The translations under genes were made by a program, and so were the position numbers. Below, piece after piece: positions 1 to 11,600 of a DNA stretch of 64,000 nucleotides. The stretch's first letter is position 1. Each line of letters opens with the position of its first letter. Source of the DNA: Primula veris (Eukaryota > Streptophyta > Magnoliopsida > Ericales > Primulaceae); contig OY821743.1 in NCBI GenBank assembly GCA_963682055.1, forward strand, positions 32,970,702 to 33,034,701. Direction: 5' to 3'. The notes under the pieces were generated by a model, which was not told the origin of the DNA, ran no database searches, and saw nothing but the letters and a program-made list of their open reading frames with translations.

Positions 1-3000
1 ATGGGGTCCTCGGTAACTGGATTTGTACAGTTTGTCGTCGTCGGACAGCCAGAAACGAGGAGCCTTTCTCGTAATTTTTAGTGCTTTTATCTTATCTGTC
101 GGGAGAGTTCCGTTTCGCAGATAGTGAATCATGTCGTCCATCCAACCTGGTTCGTATTGTACTGACGTTATTCGGTCTATTCTTTTAGTTATGCTAGGGG
201 TTGGCAGTAGTTCCACTGTGATCGACCAAGTGTCAGTTAATGTTAATGTTGAGGCTAGGGTGGCCAGGGCATCGGCATGTGCGTTTTCGGTGCGATTGAT
301 TCTTATTAACTCGCACTGTTCGAAGGTGGCCATCAAGCTCTGAACCTTCTCTTGGTAGAGGATCATTCTGTCATCTTTGGCTTGGTACTCGCCGATGGCT
401 TGATTCACGATCAGCATTGAGTCGGAGCTTGCAGTTAAGTGGGAGCATCCGAGGGACCGGGCAATGAGCATACCGTTTATCATGGCTTCGTACTCAGCCT
501 CATTGTTGGTAGCTCGGAAACCCAGTTTAATGCTTTTCTCTATGATCGCTCCCTCTCTAGACTTGAGGACGATCCCTGCTCCTGATCCGTCCTTGGTGGC
601 TGATCCATCGACATGAATCTGCCAGTGTGATTGTGGGGACATAGCCGTAGGCTCGTCATACCCTTCGGTGAATTCCATGACGAAATCGGCCAAGACTTGT
701 CCCTTTATGGCATGTCGGGGTGCGAACTCGATATGAAATTGGGATAATTCGACTCCCCATGCAGCCACTCTGCCACTGATGTCGGTCCGTCGAAGCGATT
801 CCTTGATATGGAATTTCGTGTATACTTGGACCTGATGAGCTATAAAATAGTGCGGCAACTTCCTGGTCGCGACGACCAATGCCAAGCACAGCTTTTCCAA
901 GGGTAGGTATCGTGTCTCGGCTTCAACCAGAGTTTTGCTGACGAAGTAGATAGGGAATTGTTCGCGACCTTCTTCTCTTAGGATAACCGCGCTCACAGCT
1001 GTAGTGGAAACTGCTAGGTAGCACGCCAGAATATCTCCTTTGTTCGGCCTGACTAGCAGTGGCAGCGTCCTTAAATACTCTTTGAGGTTGTTGAAAGAAA
1101 CTTCACATTCCGGGTCCCACACGAATTTTCTATCCTTCTTGAGTGATTCAAAAAATGGTCGTCCCTTGTCTGCGGATCGGCTGATGAACCTGCTCAATGC
1201 TGCCATCATTCCCGTGAGCTCTTGTACCTTCTTCTTATTCTTGGGAGCTGCTAGGTTCCAAAGAGTTGTGATCTGATCGGGATTAGCTTCTATTCCTCGT
1301 CGGCTGACCATGTGTCCCAGAAACTTCCCTTTGCTGATGTCGAATGCACACTTGCTCGCGTTGAGTTTCAGTTTGTGCTCGCCCAGCGTTTGGAAAACGT
1401 CTCTAATATCTTGAAGGTGGGATGTAGCCTTTTCGCTTTTGACGACCATGTCATCTATGTATACCTCCATTGTCTTCCCTATATGATCTCGACATACCCT
1501 TATTATCATCCTTTGGTATGTTGCTCCCGCGTTGCGTAGGCCGAACGGCATTACCGTATAGCAATAGTTTCCCAAAGGCGATATAAACGACGTCTTCTCT
1601 TGATCTTCGTGGGCGAGGGGATTTGGTGGTACCATGAATACGCGTCCAGGAAGGTCATCCGTTCCGCTCCTGCAGTTGCGTCCACCAATTGATCAATTCT
1701 TGGAAGGGGAAAGTGGTCCCTCGGACAGACTTTGTTGAGATTGGTGAAGTCTATACAGACTCTCTCATTTCCATTCTTCTTGGGGACGACGACTGGATTG
1801 GATAACCATTTCGGATAGAATACCTCCCTTATGGCTCCAGCCTCTAATAGCTTGTGGACCTCAGCAATTATAGCTGCCCTGTGCTGTACAGACACTTTTC
1901 TGCTCCTCTGAGCTATCGGCTTGCACTCGGCGTCAACACTCAGGTGGTGACATGCCGTTTTAGGGTCTACGCCTGGCATGTCTTTAGGGCTCCAGTCGAA
2001 TTTATCAATGTTGTTGAAGAGGAATGCTTCTAACTCTTCGGATTCCTGTTTTGGAAGGTCATCACCGAGGAGGAAGTAGTGCTCCTCGTCCGTACCCGGA
2101 ATATACACCTTCCTAAGAGTTTCTCCTACTTGTTCTTCGACAACCCTCTCGGTTTTGGCTATGTGGTTGATCAGCTTCTTTGTGCTGGTGGGTTGTTCGA
2201 CAACGCTCAGCTGTTTTTGAAGGGCAGCGGTAATGTCCTCACAGCGTCTTGAATCTTCTTGACATCCTATGGCTGTCTCGATCTCTCCCCGATCATTTGG
2301 GTATTTGACTTTTTGGTGGTAGGTCGAGGGTATGGCCTTCATGGCGTGAAGCCAAGGTCGACCCAAGATCACGTTGTGGCCGGAGTTGTCGTTTACCACT
2401 AAGAACTCAACGGGAACTGATACGGATCCTGTAGTGACACTTATGACGATTTTTCCAAATGGTTTAGTTGTCTCGAAGATGAACCCGATCAGTGTGACAT
2501 CGGTAGGCTGTAGATCTTGCAGCTTGAGTTCCATCTTGTCGAAGAGTTCTCTGTACATGATATCACAAGAGGCTCCTTGATCGACAAGCACCCTGCTGAG
2601 CGTGTCAAGGCCTATTTGAACACGGAGGTTGATGGCGTCCCCGTGGGGGTAAATCACCCCTTCTTCGTCCAGATCCGAGAAGGAAATGGGCGGATGTCGT
2701 CGCGGCGTGCATTGTCGTTTGGAGGTCGACGCTTGTGACGCCCTGGCTACCTGGCCGAAGTGTGCCAATTGCCGTTGTCGCGATCGTTCCCCACTCGTGC
2801 CCTTAGGTCGTGACATATGAACGACGTTGATTGTTTTGCCTTGCCAGTTGTCGGCTCCCTCAATGGCCAGTTGTTTGCCTTTATTTCCGACGCCTTTGAT
2901 GAACTTGGCCAGGTATCCTGCATCGCCCCACAGGTTCATTTTCCACCGCAGGTTACGGCAGTGCTCGGTGAGGTGTCCGTAGTCCTCGTGATAGGCGCAG

Positions 3001-3059
3001 AAAAGCTTGGGGTCTCTATGCTCAGGGGGGTAGCGAGCGGCTCTGGCCGTGAATACCAA
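1..3059 (-). pseudogene. Retrotransposon pol: zinc knuckle, protease, RT, RNase H (frameshifted, partial)
   Basis: From 3059 a 502-codon frame carries a CCHC-like knuckle (Cys21, His24, His29, Cys34), an aspartic-protease active site in the form D160-Q-G instead of the usual D-T/S-G, and the first RT blocks (NPVVVPKKNG, RVCIDFTNLNK, FPLPRIDQL). Near 1617-1622 a one-base indel in a C-run throws the frame out and it ends at 1551. In the other frame RT continues with the YIDD active site (about 1447-1464), then RNase H with HVDGS (about 598-615), and stays open to base 1, where the linker towards integrase begins. Two frames are therefore needed to read the enzyme. Confidence 0.9.
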
Positions 3060-4834
3060 CTTTCTCTGCGGATATTCTTGAGGATATCTTCAGCCGACAG
3101 GTTGAAAGAGTATCTCAGTTCGACCAGTTCGAAGCTCTTTTGCTTTTCCCTTCCCTGGAATCGGCCTTGTTGTGACTGCTTAGTTGGTACAGGGTAGGTG
3201 AGCTGGAGGGGTTTATGTTCGTTGATCGGTGTTGGGTATGCGATCTGGAGCGGTTTGGGTTCAGGTTCTCGTGGTCGCTCTACCCTGCTATGGACCTCGG
3301 GACCTTTGTCCTTTCTGGTCGGTTTGAATGTTTCTCCCTAGTTATTTCTAACTCTTTTGCAACCCACCTGTGCCTCTCGGACCGATTCTCTTCTTGGTAG
3401 ACTTCGGTTGAGGATACGCAGTTCGTTGTTTTTATCGGTGAGGTGGGTACAATAGGCTAGCAGGGAATCAGTGGTCGGAAAATTTTTTTCTATGAACTTC
3501 CTTCTCGCCCAATAGCTATTAGGGATGGAGTTGATAAAGTTCTGGATGGCTATATTACTAGCGTACTATGGAATCTGGTTTGCTACGTCGATGAAACGTA
3601 TGCAGTAGTCGTTGAGCCTTTCATTTGGCATCATCGTCATTTTTAGAAGGGTTTCAATACTAACCTTCTTCTTCCGATGAGCAGCGTATCGGGTGGAGTA
3701 CGCTCTTAGCAGCTCCGCCCAGTCTCTTATAGAGCCCCGTGGTAAGTTATGGTACCACGATGAAGCCTCTTGGCCCAAACTGTTTTTGAAAAACTTGCAC
3801 ATCATCGCATGGTCATCACTCCACAGTTCCATCTTCGTCTTGTAGTGCCTTAGATGGTCAATGGGACAACTCCTTCCATCATAGAGCCTGAACTCGGGGA
3901 TGACGAACCCCACAGGATTGCGGTACCGCGTGATCTGTTCGGTACATGGGGTTTCTTGGCATACGTTCCAAGCCTGTTGGAACGCTTCATCCGTGGCTTG
4001 GTAGGGGGGGGGGGTGTATCCCCCCTGTTGTGGTGGTGGGCCGTATCCTCTCCCGATCATGTGTTCGGGATACCTATCGTCCTTCGGGTTTCTGTCGAGG
4101 ACATGTTCCGTATACGTGTTTGGGTGGACGAAGGTCGGAGGGATTGTTATCGGGACGTTGCCCCCTTGATGGGGCACTTCTTGATCTGGTCGCCGGCCCG
4201 CCGCTTCCAAGGCGGCCCTATAGGCGGAATCTTCCGCTTCACGATGTGGATCTTTGTCTGCGTTGGCAGGTTGAGTACCCGGCAATCTGATGCCGGCTGC
4301 TGCCATGGCCGTCATACACGCTGCCAGCTGAGCTTGCAGCTGGGCGCTGTTCCTTTCATCACCTATTGGAACGATGTGTTGTACTTCCACCGTGGGTGGT
4401 GTAATCATCCTTGGTGGGTGAGTCGGTAATCGGGACAACTGTTCGAGTTCATGACCTTCCGGCATACCAAGCCGGTCAGCTTCGTTTGTTTGTAAACGGG
4501 CACCAGAGTTGACTGAGGCCGTTGGCAAAGGGACTCTTGAGCTCGGTCCTGCCTGGGATCCGAGTTTGCGTCTTCTTGCGCGCCTTAGTACGGGCAAGGC
4601 TTGTTTGTCTTCCGAGGACGTTTGGTATTCTTCGACGATCCCTTCAAGCTGTTGGGGTTGTTCGATCGGTTGTTCTCGGTGGACATTGGAGGTTGTCGGT
4701 TGGTTTTCGGACTGGATAACGTCGTATCTATCGCGGATGGCGAGTAGATCGTCGAGGTCTTGTTGGCTAATCTGCACGTGTTGGTTATTGGTTTCTACTA
4801 TCTCGGGATGGGTTTCTTCTATATTGGTCACCAT
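3060..4834 (-). pseudogene. Retrotransposon gag (capsid region), interrupted
   Basis: A 422-codon reading frame starts at 4834 and stops at 3566. Its last third has the plant retrotransposon gag signature: a W-x10-W spaced region with SSWYHNLP and IRDWAEL, then RYAAHRKKK and MMPNERLNDYCIRF. The first half is Gln/Pro-rich and disordered-looking. After the TAG at 3566 the same frame continues with sensible gag-like sequence (ending near 3390), so the stop looks like a disabling mutation and not the natural end. The nucleocapsid zinc knuckle lies in another frame further down, which implies a second lesion between about 3400 and 3060. Confidence 0.85.
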
Positions 4835-4890
4835 TGTCGCTCGTCTGGTAGAGTATCGGTATTCGAAGTCTAAGCTAGTTGGGAACTAGA

Positions 4891-4911
4891 TGATTCCCGA
4901 AGACGGCGCCA
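4891..4911 (-). other. Primer-binding site (tRNA-Asp type)
   Basis: On the minus strand, immediately inside the LTR, the sequence begins TGGCGCCGTCTTCGGG. TGGCGCC is the complement of the 3' end of plant tRNA-Asp including CCA and is the common start of primer-binding sites in plant Gypsy elements. It fixes both the orientation and the inner LTR boundary. Confidence 0.8.
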
Positions 4912-4913
4912 TT

Positions 4914-5404
4914 TGATAAAACCATAACTTTTGGCGATCACGTTAGACTTTTCAACAATATGATAATGGTAAATCAATCGGTAAATAATGGATATTTCTT
5001 GATCTTTATTATTGGTCGGATTATTACACTTATTCGGATTGTTACACTTGCTCGGATTAGTACTTCTTTATTACAATTGTGCTCGATTTGACTGCTTAAT
5101 CTCTTATCTTGGTCGTTCTTCTTTCTGTTCGATATTCGGCTCTCTCGCTGTTCGGCTTGCTTCTTTTCAGGCTAAGCTTTGACTAGTTTCTCTCTTTTCT
5201 CAACTTCTCTCTATATTTTTTGGATAGATTTTCTGGTCCATTTCTAGGAGGGGTAGTTGGCTATTTATAAGCAACTATGCTTTCTAGGATGTTGACAAAT
5301 GTCTCAATCTCAGTGGGTTTTTCAGACATGGGTCCCTAGTTAAGTGGGCTTGGACTTTTGATAGTAACTACCTTATTCTCTTATAAAAGGCATGTGATGA
5401 CCCA
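4914..5404 (-). repeat. LTR of the Gypsy element (5' LTR), outer boundary approximate
   Basis: The inner edge is set by the primer-binding site: TG at 4914 follows directly. A TATA box on the minus strand (TTATAAATAG, plus positions about 5263-5272) suits LTR promoter activity towards gag. The outer edge is put at the CA at 5404 because the sequence character changes there, but without the partner LTR this end could be off by tens of bases. Confidence 0.65.
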
Positions 5405-5698
5405 TTTAAGCGTTGGATAACCATTTATAAAGTAAATTGATTATTACCCGAATAGAATATTCGGGTCTAATTTTTATATTCTATCATATATGTTTTTATA
5501 TTTTAAACTAAAATTAAATAAGTTATATTTTTTTTAACCTACACTTAATATAAAATTAATATTAGATAGATCAAAATTTACCAAACAAACATAAAATAAA
5601 ATTGGCAGCCTACTAATCTCCTCACTCCAAAATTTCAAAAAATCTAGAGAGAGAGATTAAATAACCGACGAAAAAACCCAAAAAAAAAAAAAAACAAG
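5405..5698 (+). promoter_or_regulatory. Upstream region and 5' leader of the GEM-like gene
   Basis: Only about 290 bp separate the retrotransposon LTR from the start codon at 5699. The stretch is AT-rich with several TATA-like candidates (for example near 5546 and 5590), then a CT-rich segment (about 5618-5632) and a GA/A-rich leader ending in a 15-A run before the ATG. A perfect 9-bp inverted repeat, ACCCGAATA..TATTCGGGT with a 3-base loop, lies at 5446-5466. No single TATA box can be chosen with confidence. Confidence 0.5.
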
Positions 5699-8600
5699 AT
5701 GAGTGAAAACCCGATCAAAGCCACCGTACCCAACCCGACTCCGGACCCGACTCAGGTTTCTCACACCTCCGATTACGCACCGTACCCGACTATTGACCCG
5801 AAAGACGTAACACCACCGCCGGAAAACTGGTCATCCGTCCACGTGGCACCAGGCGACGGCGCCACCACTATGCCGCCGGAGTCTAATCCTTACGTATCTC
5901 CCGCTCCCGTACCCGTCTCGAAAAGTGAGTTATATATATATATATATGCACACTAGTAGTCATAGCGCACGCATTGCGTGTAGGACACACGAGTGACAGC
6001 ATAAATATGGTCCGGACAAATAAAGTTAATATTTTCAAAAAAATTGCATAAATGATGGAATGGATATAATAAATTAACAACTGTTTGCGAGATGAATTGA
6101 GATGTGTGGAAAGGAGCATATTTATTTAGTTATTTATGTATTTGAATTGCATTAAGGTATAGGCGTAATTAGTGAAATAGAATAAGGGTATGTTTGGAAA
6201 AAAAATCGCAAAATTTGGCAGCTTCAAAAAACTTGAGTTGGTTTACTATAATACTAGTAAAAGTTGCCCACGCGTTGCGTGTGAGACGCGTAATGACATA
6301 AATCTCGTAATATATTTTATTTTTAACATAATATTCAGATTTTGTATAATTTATTATAGTTACGGAGGTTAAAACGAATTGTTAATTAATTTAGGGTACA
6401 TCCGTAATTAGTAAAATATATTGAGGACAAATAGTTAATTAATTAGATTATGTATATTGGTAATTATTAAAATAGAGTGAGGGTATTTTTGGAAAAAAGT
6501 GGCTAAATTGAGCGGCCTCAATTTTTCTTGGGTTGGCTTATTATAATAGAATGATGATATATTATTTACTGGGGAATAATCACATTAAGCTCTATATCAG
6601 AAATGTTTATTTGGTTATGAGAAATGAAGTTGCGTGATTATTAGATTATATTAGTTTGTTAACTTATTTTAGAATTTGCATACATACATACATGATACAT
6701 ATATATTTAGTCGTTCCGTTTCTATTTAATTATTTTATATGAAACTACGTGACATAAAAATTGATTGTAAATTGTCAAAATGAAATATCTCAATCGTTAG
6801 ATTATATAATTTAACATTTAACTCTATTATTTATATATATATAGAGAGAGAGATATAGATATCTGGTTTAATTCTATGATAATGGATCATTTTGTGGTGG
6901 AGTGATCAGATAATCCTGATATATATACAGAGAGAGATGTATATATAGGCAGATAGATATATGTTTTTTTTTAGAATATATTTTTTGCTGGTAGAGTAAT
7001 CAGAAAAGGTTTTATTCATCCAAGTTAATCGGAATTTTGCAAGAGTGAGTTAATCTGTTTTTTCATAGAGATTTGATTGCTTATTGTGTGGATATTAGTG
7101 AAGAAGTGATCAGATAAGCTGGATTATTTGTAATGATTGTGTGTTTTTATGTGAATTGGTTGTTTTGGTGGGGCTTTTAATTGATATTGTTTTAATTATG
7201 ATGTCAATTTTTGGTGTCTTTCATGATTACTTGCGTGTGTATTTCCATGAGTGAGCTAACGATTTTTTCCCCTTCTATTTGTTATATGAGGATGGGTTGT
7301 TTTCTAGGGATGTTATCAGATAAGGTTTTATTAGTCGTAATTTATTGGGTGAATTTTGTGGATTGGGTTAACAATGCTTTATTTATTTGTTTGTTTTATG
7401 ACAACCGAATGTTTGATGGTGGGTTGATCAGATTAGGGTTTTTTGTTCATATTTATTTTGTGGGTTTTCGGGGGCATTGGTCAGATTAGCTGGATTCGAT
7501 GAAGTTCTACAAATCAGTAAAATGAAATCGTGTGTTATGGGAAATGACTATTTAGTTCTGGGCTTATTAGATAAAGCAGATTTGATGAGAATTTTTTTTT
7601 AGTGATTTTCATGAAAAGATACTGGTTGTATGTTTATTTTTGTTTTCGGTTGTACGAATGTTGATTGTTTGCTGGTTTATTAATTAGATAACGTTTTATA
7701 TATCAGAATTTGTTGGGTGGGGTTTATGGGGAAGCGATCACATAAGTTGGACTGTATGGATTATTTACAAGACTTTTCTTTGGTGTCCTATGAGAAATGA
7801 TTATTTGATTCTGGGGTTAGTAGAGAAGATTGATTTTATAATTTTTTTTGTGTAAAAATTTGTTTAACTCATTAAAATTCATTCACGGTATTTTTTGGAG
7901 AAATGATCAGCTAAGTTTGACTTCGTGAAAAGAAAAGCCTAATTGTGTTTATGAGAATAGATTATTTTCTGGTAGAGTAATCAGATAAAGTTCCAAGTTT
8001 TATTTATTGTATTTTATGGGGTGAATGTGGGGGAAGTGATTAGGTAAACTGGAATTTGAGTTTTATGTGAAGTTTTTTTACGAGAATTGGTTATTTGGCT
8101 GTGGGGTTATTGGATAGATATTAAAGATCGATGTAATAATTTTGTTTTGAAAATTTGGTGTGTCTGATGAGAATTGGGTGGCTGTTTATTTGTGGGGGAG
8201 TGAACAGCTAAGATGGACTTAGTTAAAAAAGCTTGCTAATTGTGTTTATGTTAGCGGAGCTGTGATCTGATAAGTTGGATTCGATATGGGATGTTTATTT
8301 TGTGATTTGGTATAGTTTATGAGAATCTCTGGCTGTCTTTCTTTCCGTGGGAGAGGCAATTGATTAAAAACATTTTTTTTATTAAATGCAGTGTTTCTCA
8401 GACTCTAATAATACCATCTTTCTTCTTTATAAGTTGCAGCTATTCAAGGCAGTAATCTTTAATTTTGGTGTTTTTTATGAGAATCAATTGTTTTATTCCG
8501 TGGGGGGGTGATCAGAAAAGCTGTATTCGAGAAAATATGTTTTAGTTTGGTTGCAGCTTTAAGCTTATCCTACTTGCTTTGTTGGAATCTGCAGTGTATT

Positions 8601-11600
8601 TAGATTGTCATATTGAAAGCTGTGTGTGTGGGATTCTATGCATGAAAAACTTGAAAAGCTTATGAATTATTTTTCTTTTGCTAGTTGGTGAGGATTGTTT
8701 GTTTTATTGTCTGGAGGAGTAATCAGAGTAGCTGGCACCGACGAACGATGCCTATTAAAATGTTTTTGAGTATTTAGGCTTATCTTGTGGGGTCAGTGAT
8801 TGGACAGGCTGGATTCGGTTTATAATTTGTCTTTGTAGTTTTGGTGCACTTAATGAGTATTAGTCTGTTAATTTAGGTGGGGAAGTCCTTAAGTGAGCTG
8901 GATTATGTTGTGGGTGTTTTTTATATCTTCGGTAATTTTATCAAAAGTTTATTGGTTTTGTTTCTCGGGGTGCGTTCAGATAAGTTATCAACTATTAAAA
9001 ATAATGGGTTATTTGTAACTTTCATATAAATTATTTCTTTTATCAGATAAGCTGGATTCGATAAAGGATGTGTTTGGGACTTGGGGGAAGAAGGCAGCAG
9101 AGGTGACAAAGAAGGCTGAGAATATGGCTGGTGATATGTGGCAACACTGTAAGCATTTCATACGATATGCAATTATTTTCATAACGTTTATTAAGTATTC
9201 TGGAATTGGTGTATGTATATGATTATTACTAGTTAAAGAGAACTGAGCTTCTCTTGGTTGACATGAAACAAGATATGAGAGTAGCAAATAAAGGAGGGGT
9301 ATAACAGGGTTGTGATGGATTTTGTAATCATTACATGTGCTTATGAAGGGAATTATAACTTTGAATGATATATAGCGGCTTGATTATTAAGAAGTAAGAA
9401 CTAATTTCTTAGCCATTACAACATTTGCCTATACCGTTTTGGTCTTACCTTTTTCTGTTTTTGTATTGGTGAATGGTGGTAATGAGGGTAGTCGTTATTG
9501 TTTTTAATAAAAATCAGTGTTTCAAAAATCGGCCTAGGCGGGGACTAGGCGCCTAGGCATTAAGCGGACCTAGACGGGAAAAAATCGGTCTAGGCGGTAA
9601 AAAGGTGGCCAATTAGGCGCTAGGCGGACCCTTTCCGCCTAGAACCCGCCTAGCGACTTTTGAAACCTTGATAAAAATAAGCGCAACAATTGCAGACTAT
9701 CTTGAAAAATTTGATCTGTACCAAATATGGCCTTGATGTATATATAGTAACATTCTTGAACATGAGCCAAACAATTGGCATGAGATTGATGCAACTTGAA
9801 GAAAGAACTAATGTATGATAGGGGATATTATTTGATACCTTTCACTATTTCTTTCGATGGTCTTTCTTTATCTCAGAATGGATACGAAAGTGAGAAGCGT
9901 AGTTTCCTTATAATTAGGAGCTCCATTAGCTGTGTAATTAGTTCACATAAATGTCATTATTAGAAATTCTTAGTAAATGTTACCTTTGTTCTCTAGAAAC
10001 CGCTATTTTATAATGAATGAATGCTCCTAAAATTCATGATTTAAGGAGAGCTTGTTGAGGAACCAAATGTTTGTGCAATGTTTTATTATTATATCATGTT
10101 CTTAAGGATAAGCAGAAATTAGCATCTTCGACTCTAAAAGCATAAAAACTGAGTTCATGTTAAATTGTTTATGTCCTTCACCACGATCATGCTCAGCTCG
10201 GAAGAAGTTAAAAAAGAAAAAAAAGAGCACCTCTACTTCAAATAAGACCTCTATGGGTAAGGTTCAACGGAGAAATTAGATGTAAGACAAACCATAGTGA
10301 ATCCTACGTCTTGAGTTTTAACCCCAGCATTTATGCCTAGCTTGTTACAAAAACACTAGTAATTGGGTGATGCTAAATCGAGACAGATTAACTAGGGAAG
10401 GCATCAGTTCAGATTAGGGATGGGTATTGCTTTTCACCCAAAACAAGGAATATTTCTGCCCCACTCTGCTTATGATATAAAATAATTCAAATTAGAATAC
10501 CGGAATAACAGAACAAGCAATCATAAGAAACTCTGATTGACAAGAAAAGGCTTGGGAGGGGAAGGAGAGGGTGGGGGCTAATTCTGTATGTGCAGCCATA
10601 AGGAGAACAACACTTGCAGAAATAGAATGAAATGAAGGTTGTCAGTTCTATATGAAAAAAGAGCTCTTACTTGATAGGAATTTTTATTAGATATCGATTG
10701 AGTAATATACAAAATAAACTTACATGAAAATAAATGTACTTATACATTGAGGATGAGTCCTGGTATAGATGAATACTAGTCAGGTCGGGGAACCCACTTC
10801 ACGCTGACCCCGAAACAGGTTGAATTTTTTTCTGCCTAATATTAGCTTCAATACGAGCTTCTATAGTATTGCAGGTTATTGCAATTAAACTACATAAGTT
10901 AGTTGATACGTATTTCCTCTCTTTTAAAGAAGCTCGCTTTGTTAAAGCTGGATTTTGGAGGCAAAAGAACTTTCAACTAAAGTCTTACTTTTATTACGCT
11001 TTAGTGGAAGCACTTGCAAAAACATTTTAGCTACATTTTCATGTTCTTAAACCGTTGGAAATATGTGCCTCCTATTGTTACACTGCCTCTTCTTTTTAGT
11101 GGAACTTGGGGTTCGTCTTTTATAGTCTCTGATTGTTTTTCTTGTTTTTATGTTCTTTAATTAAATTTTTTGTATGTTGGAAAAAGTATTGTCCAAGTTG
11201 ACTTGAGCTGAGCATTTATAGTTCTTTATCCCTTTCAATGCTGTTATCAGTGATATTTGAAAATTATAAAGAATAGGTTTGCTGTCTTGGATAATGATGA
11301 AACCCATACTTGTAGAGAATTTTAAAGAGTAAAGTGAGAAGTAGGGTTTCATCATATTTATTACTCCAATAAAATCAATCTTTAACTAGTACTAAGATAC
11401 TGGCCTAGTGGGATAATGATTATAGGGCCCATCAATTGTATATTAGTTAACATTTTTTTTACTAAAGGGAGATGGTGCTCTCTGATTTTTCGATAGAAAA
11501 AAATTCTTTATAAACGTCTCGTCATCAGCTTATTATCATCCTCCAATCTTGACTACACCTAATACTAAAAACTTGACACTTCAAAAGAACTTCATCAAAG

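Larger units (their letters stand above)
1..5404 (-). mobile_element. Ty3/Gypsy LTR retrotransposon, 5' part, decayed, cut by the window edge
   Basis: The element runs leftwards in the order LTR (about 5404-4914), primer-binding site (4911-4891), gag (from 4834), zinc-knuckle and protease (from 3059), reverse transcriptase, RNase H and the start of the RNase H-integrase linker at base 1. Integrase and the second LTR lie outside the window. The domain order places it in Ty3/Gypsy. It is not intact: gag has an in-frame stop near 3566, the frame changes between gag and pol, and a one-base indel breaks RT near 1617-1622, so autonomous activity is unlikely. The target duplication cannot be tested because only one flank is visible. 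Confidence 0.93.

Noticed and set aside
3566..4889. Several plus-strand reading frames of 65-191 codons across 2374-4889
   Set aside because: They are mirror frames of the minus-strand gag and pol, rich in Trp, Cys and Arg with no domain; the minus strand explains the sequence.
7211..7489. 92-codon plus-strand frame in intron 1 of the GEM-like gene
   Set aside because: Translation is of T-rich repeat units, hydrophobic with no motif, and lies inside the tandem array.
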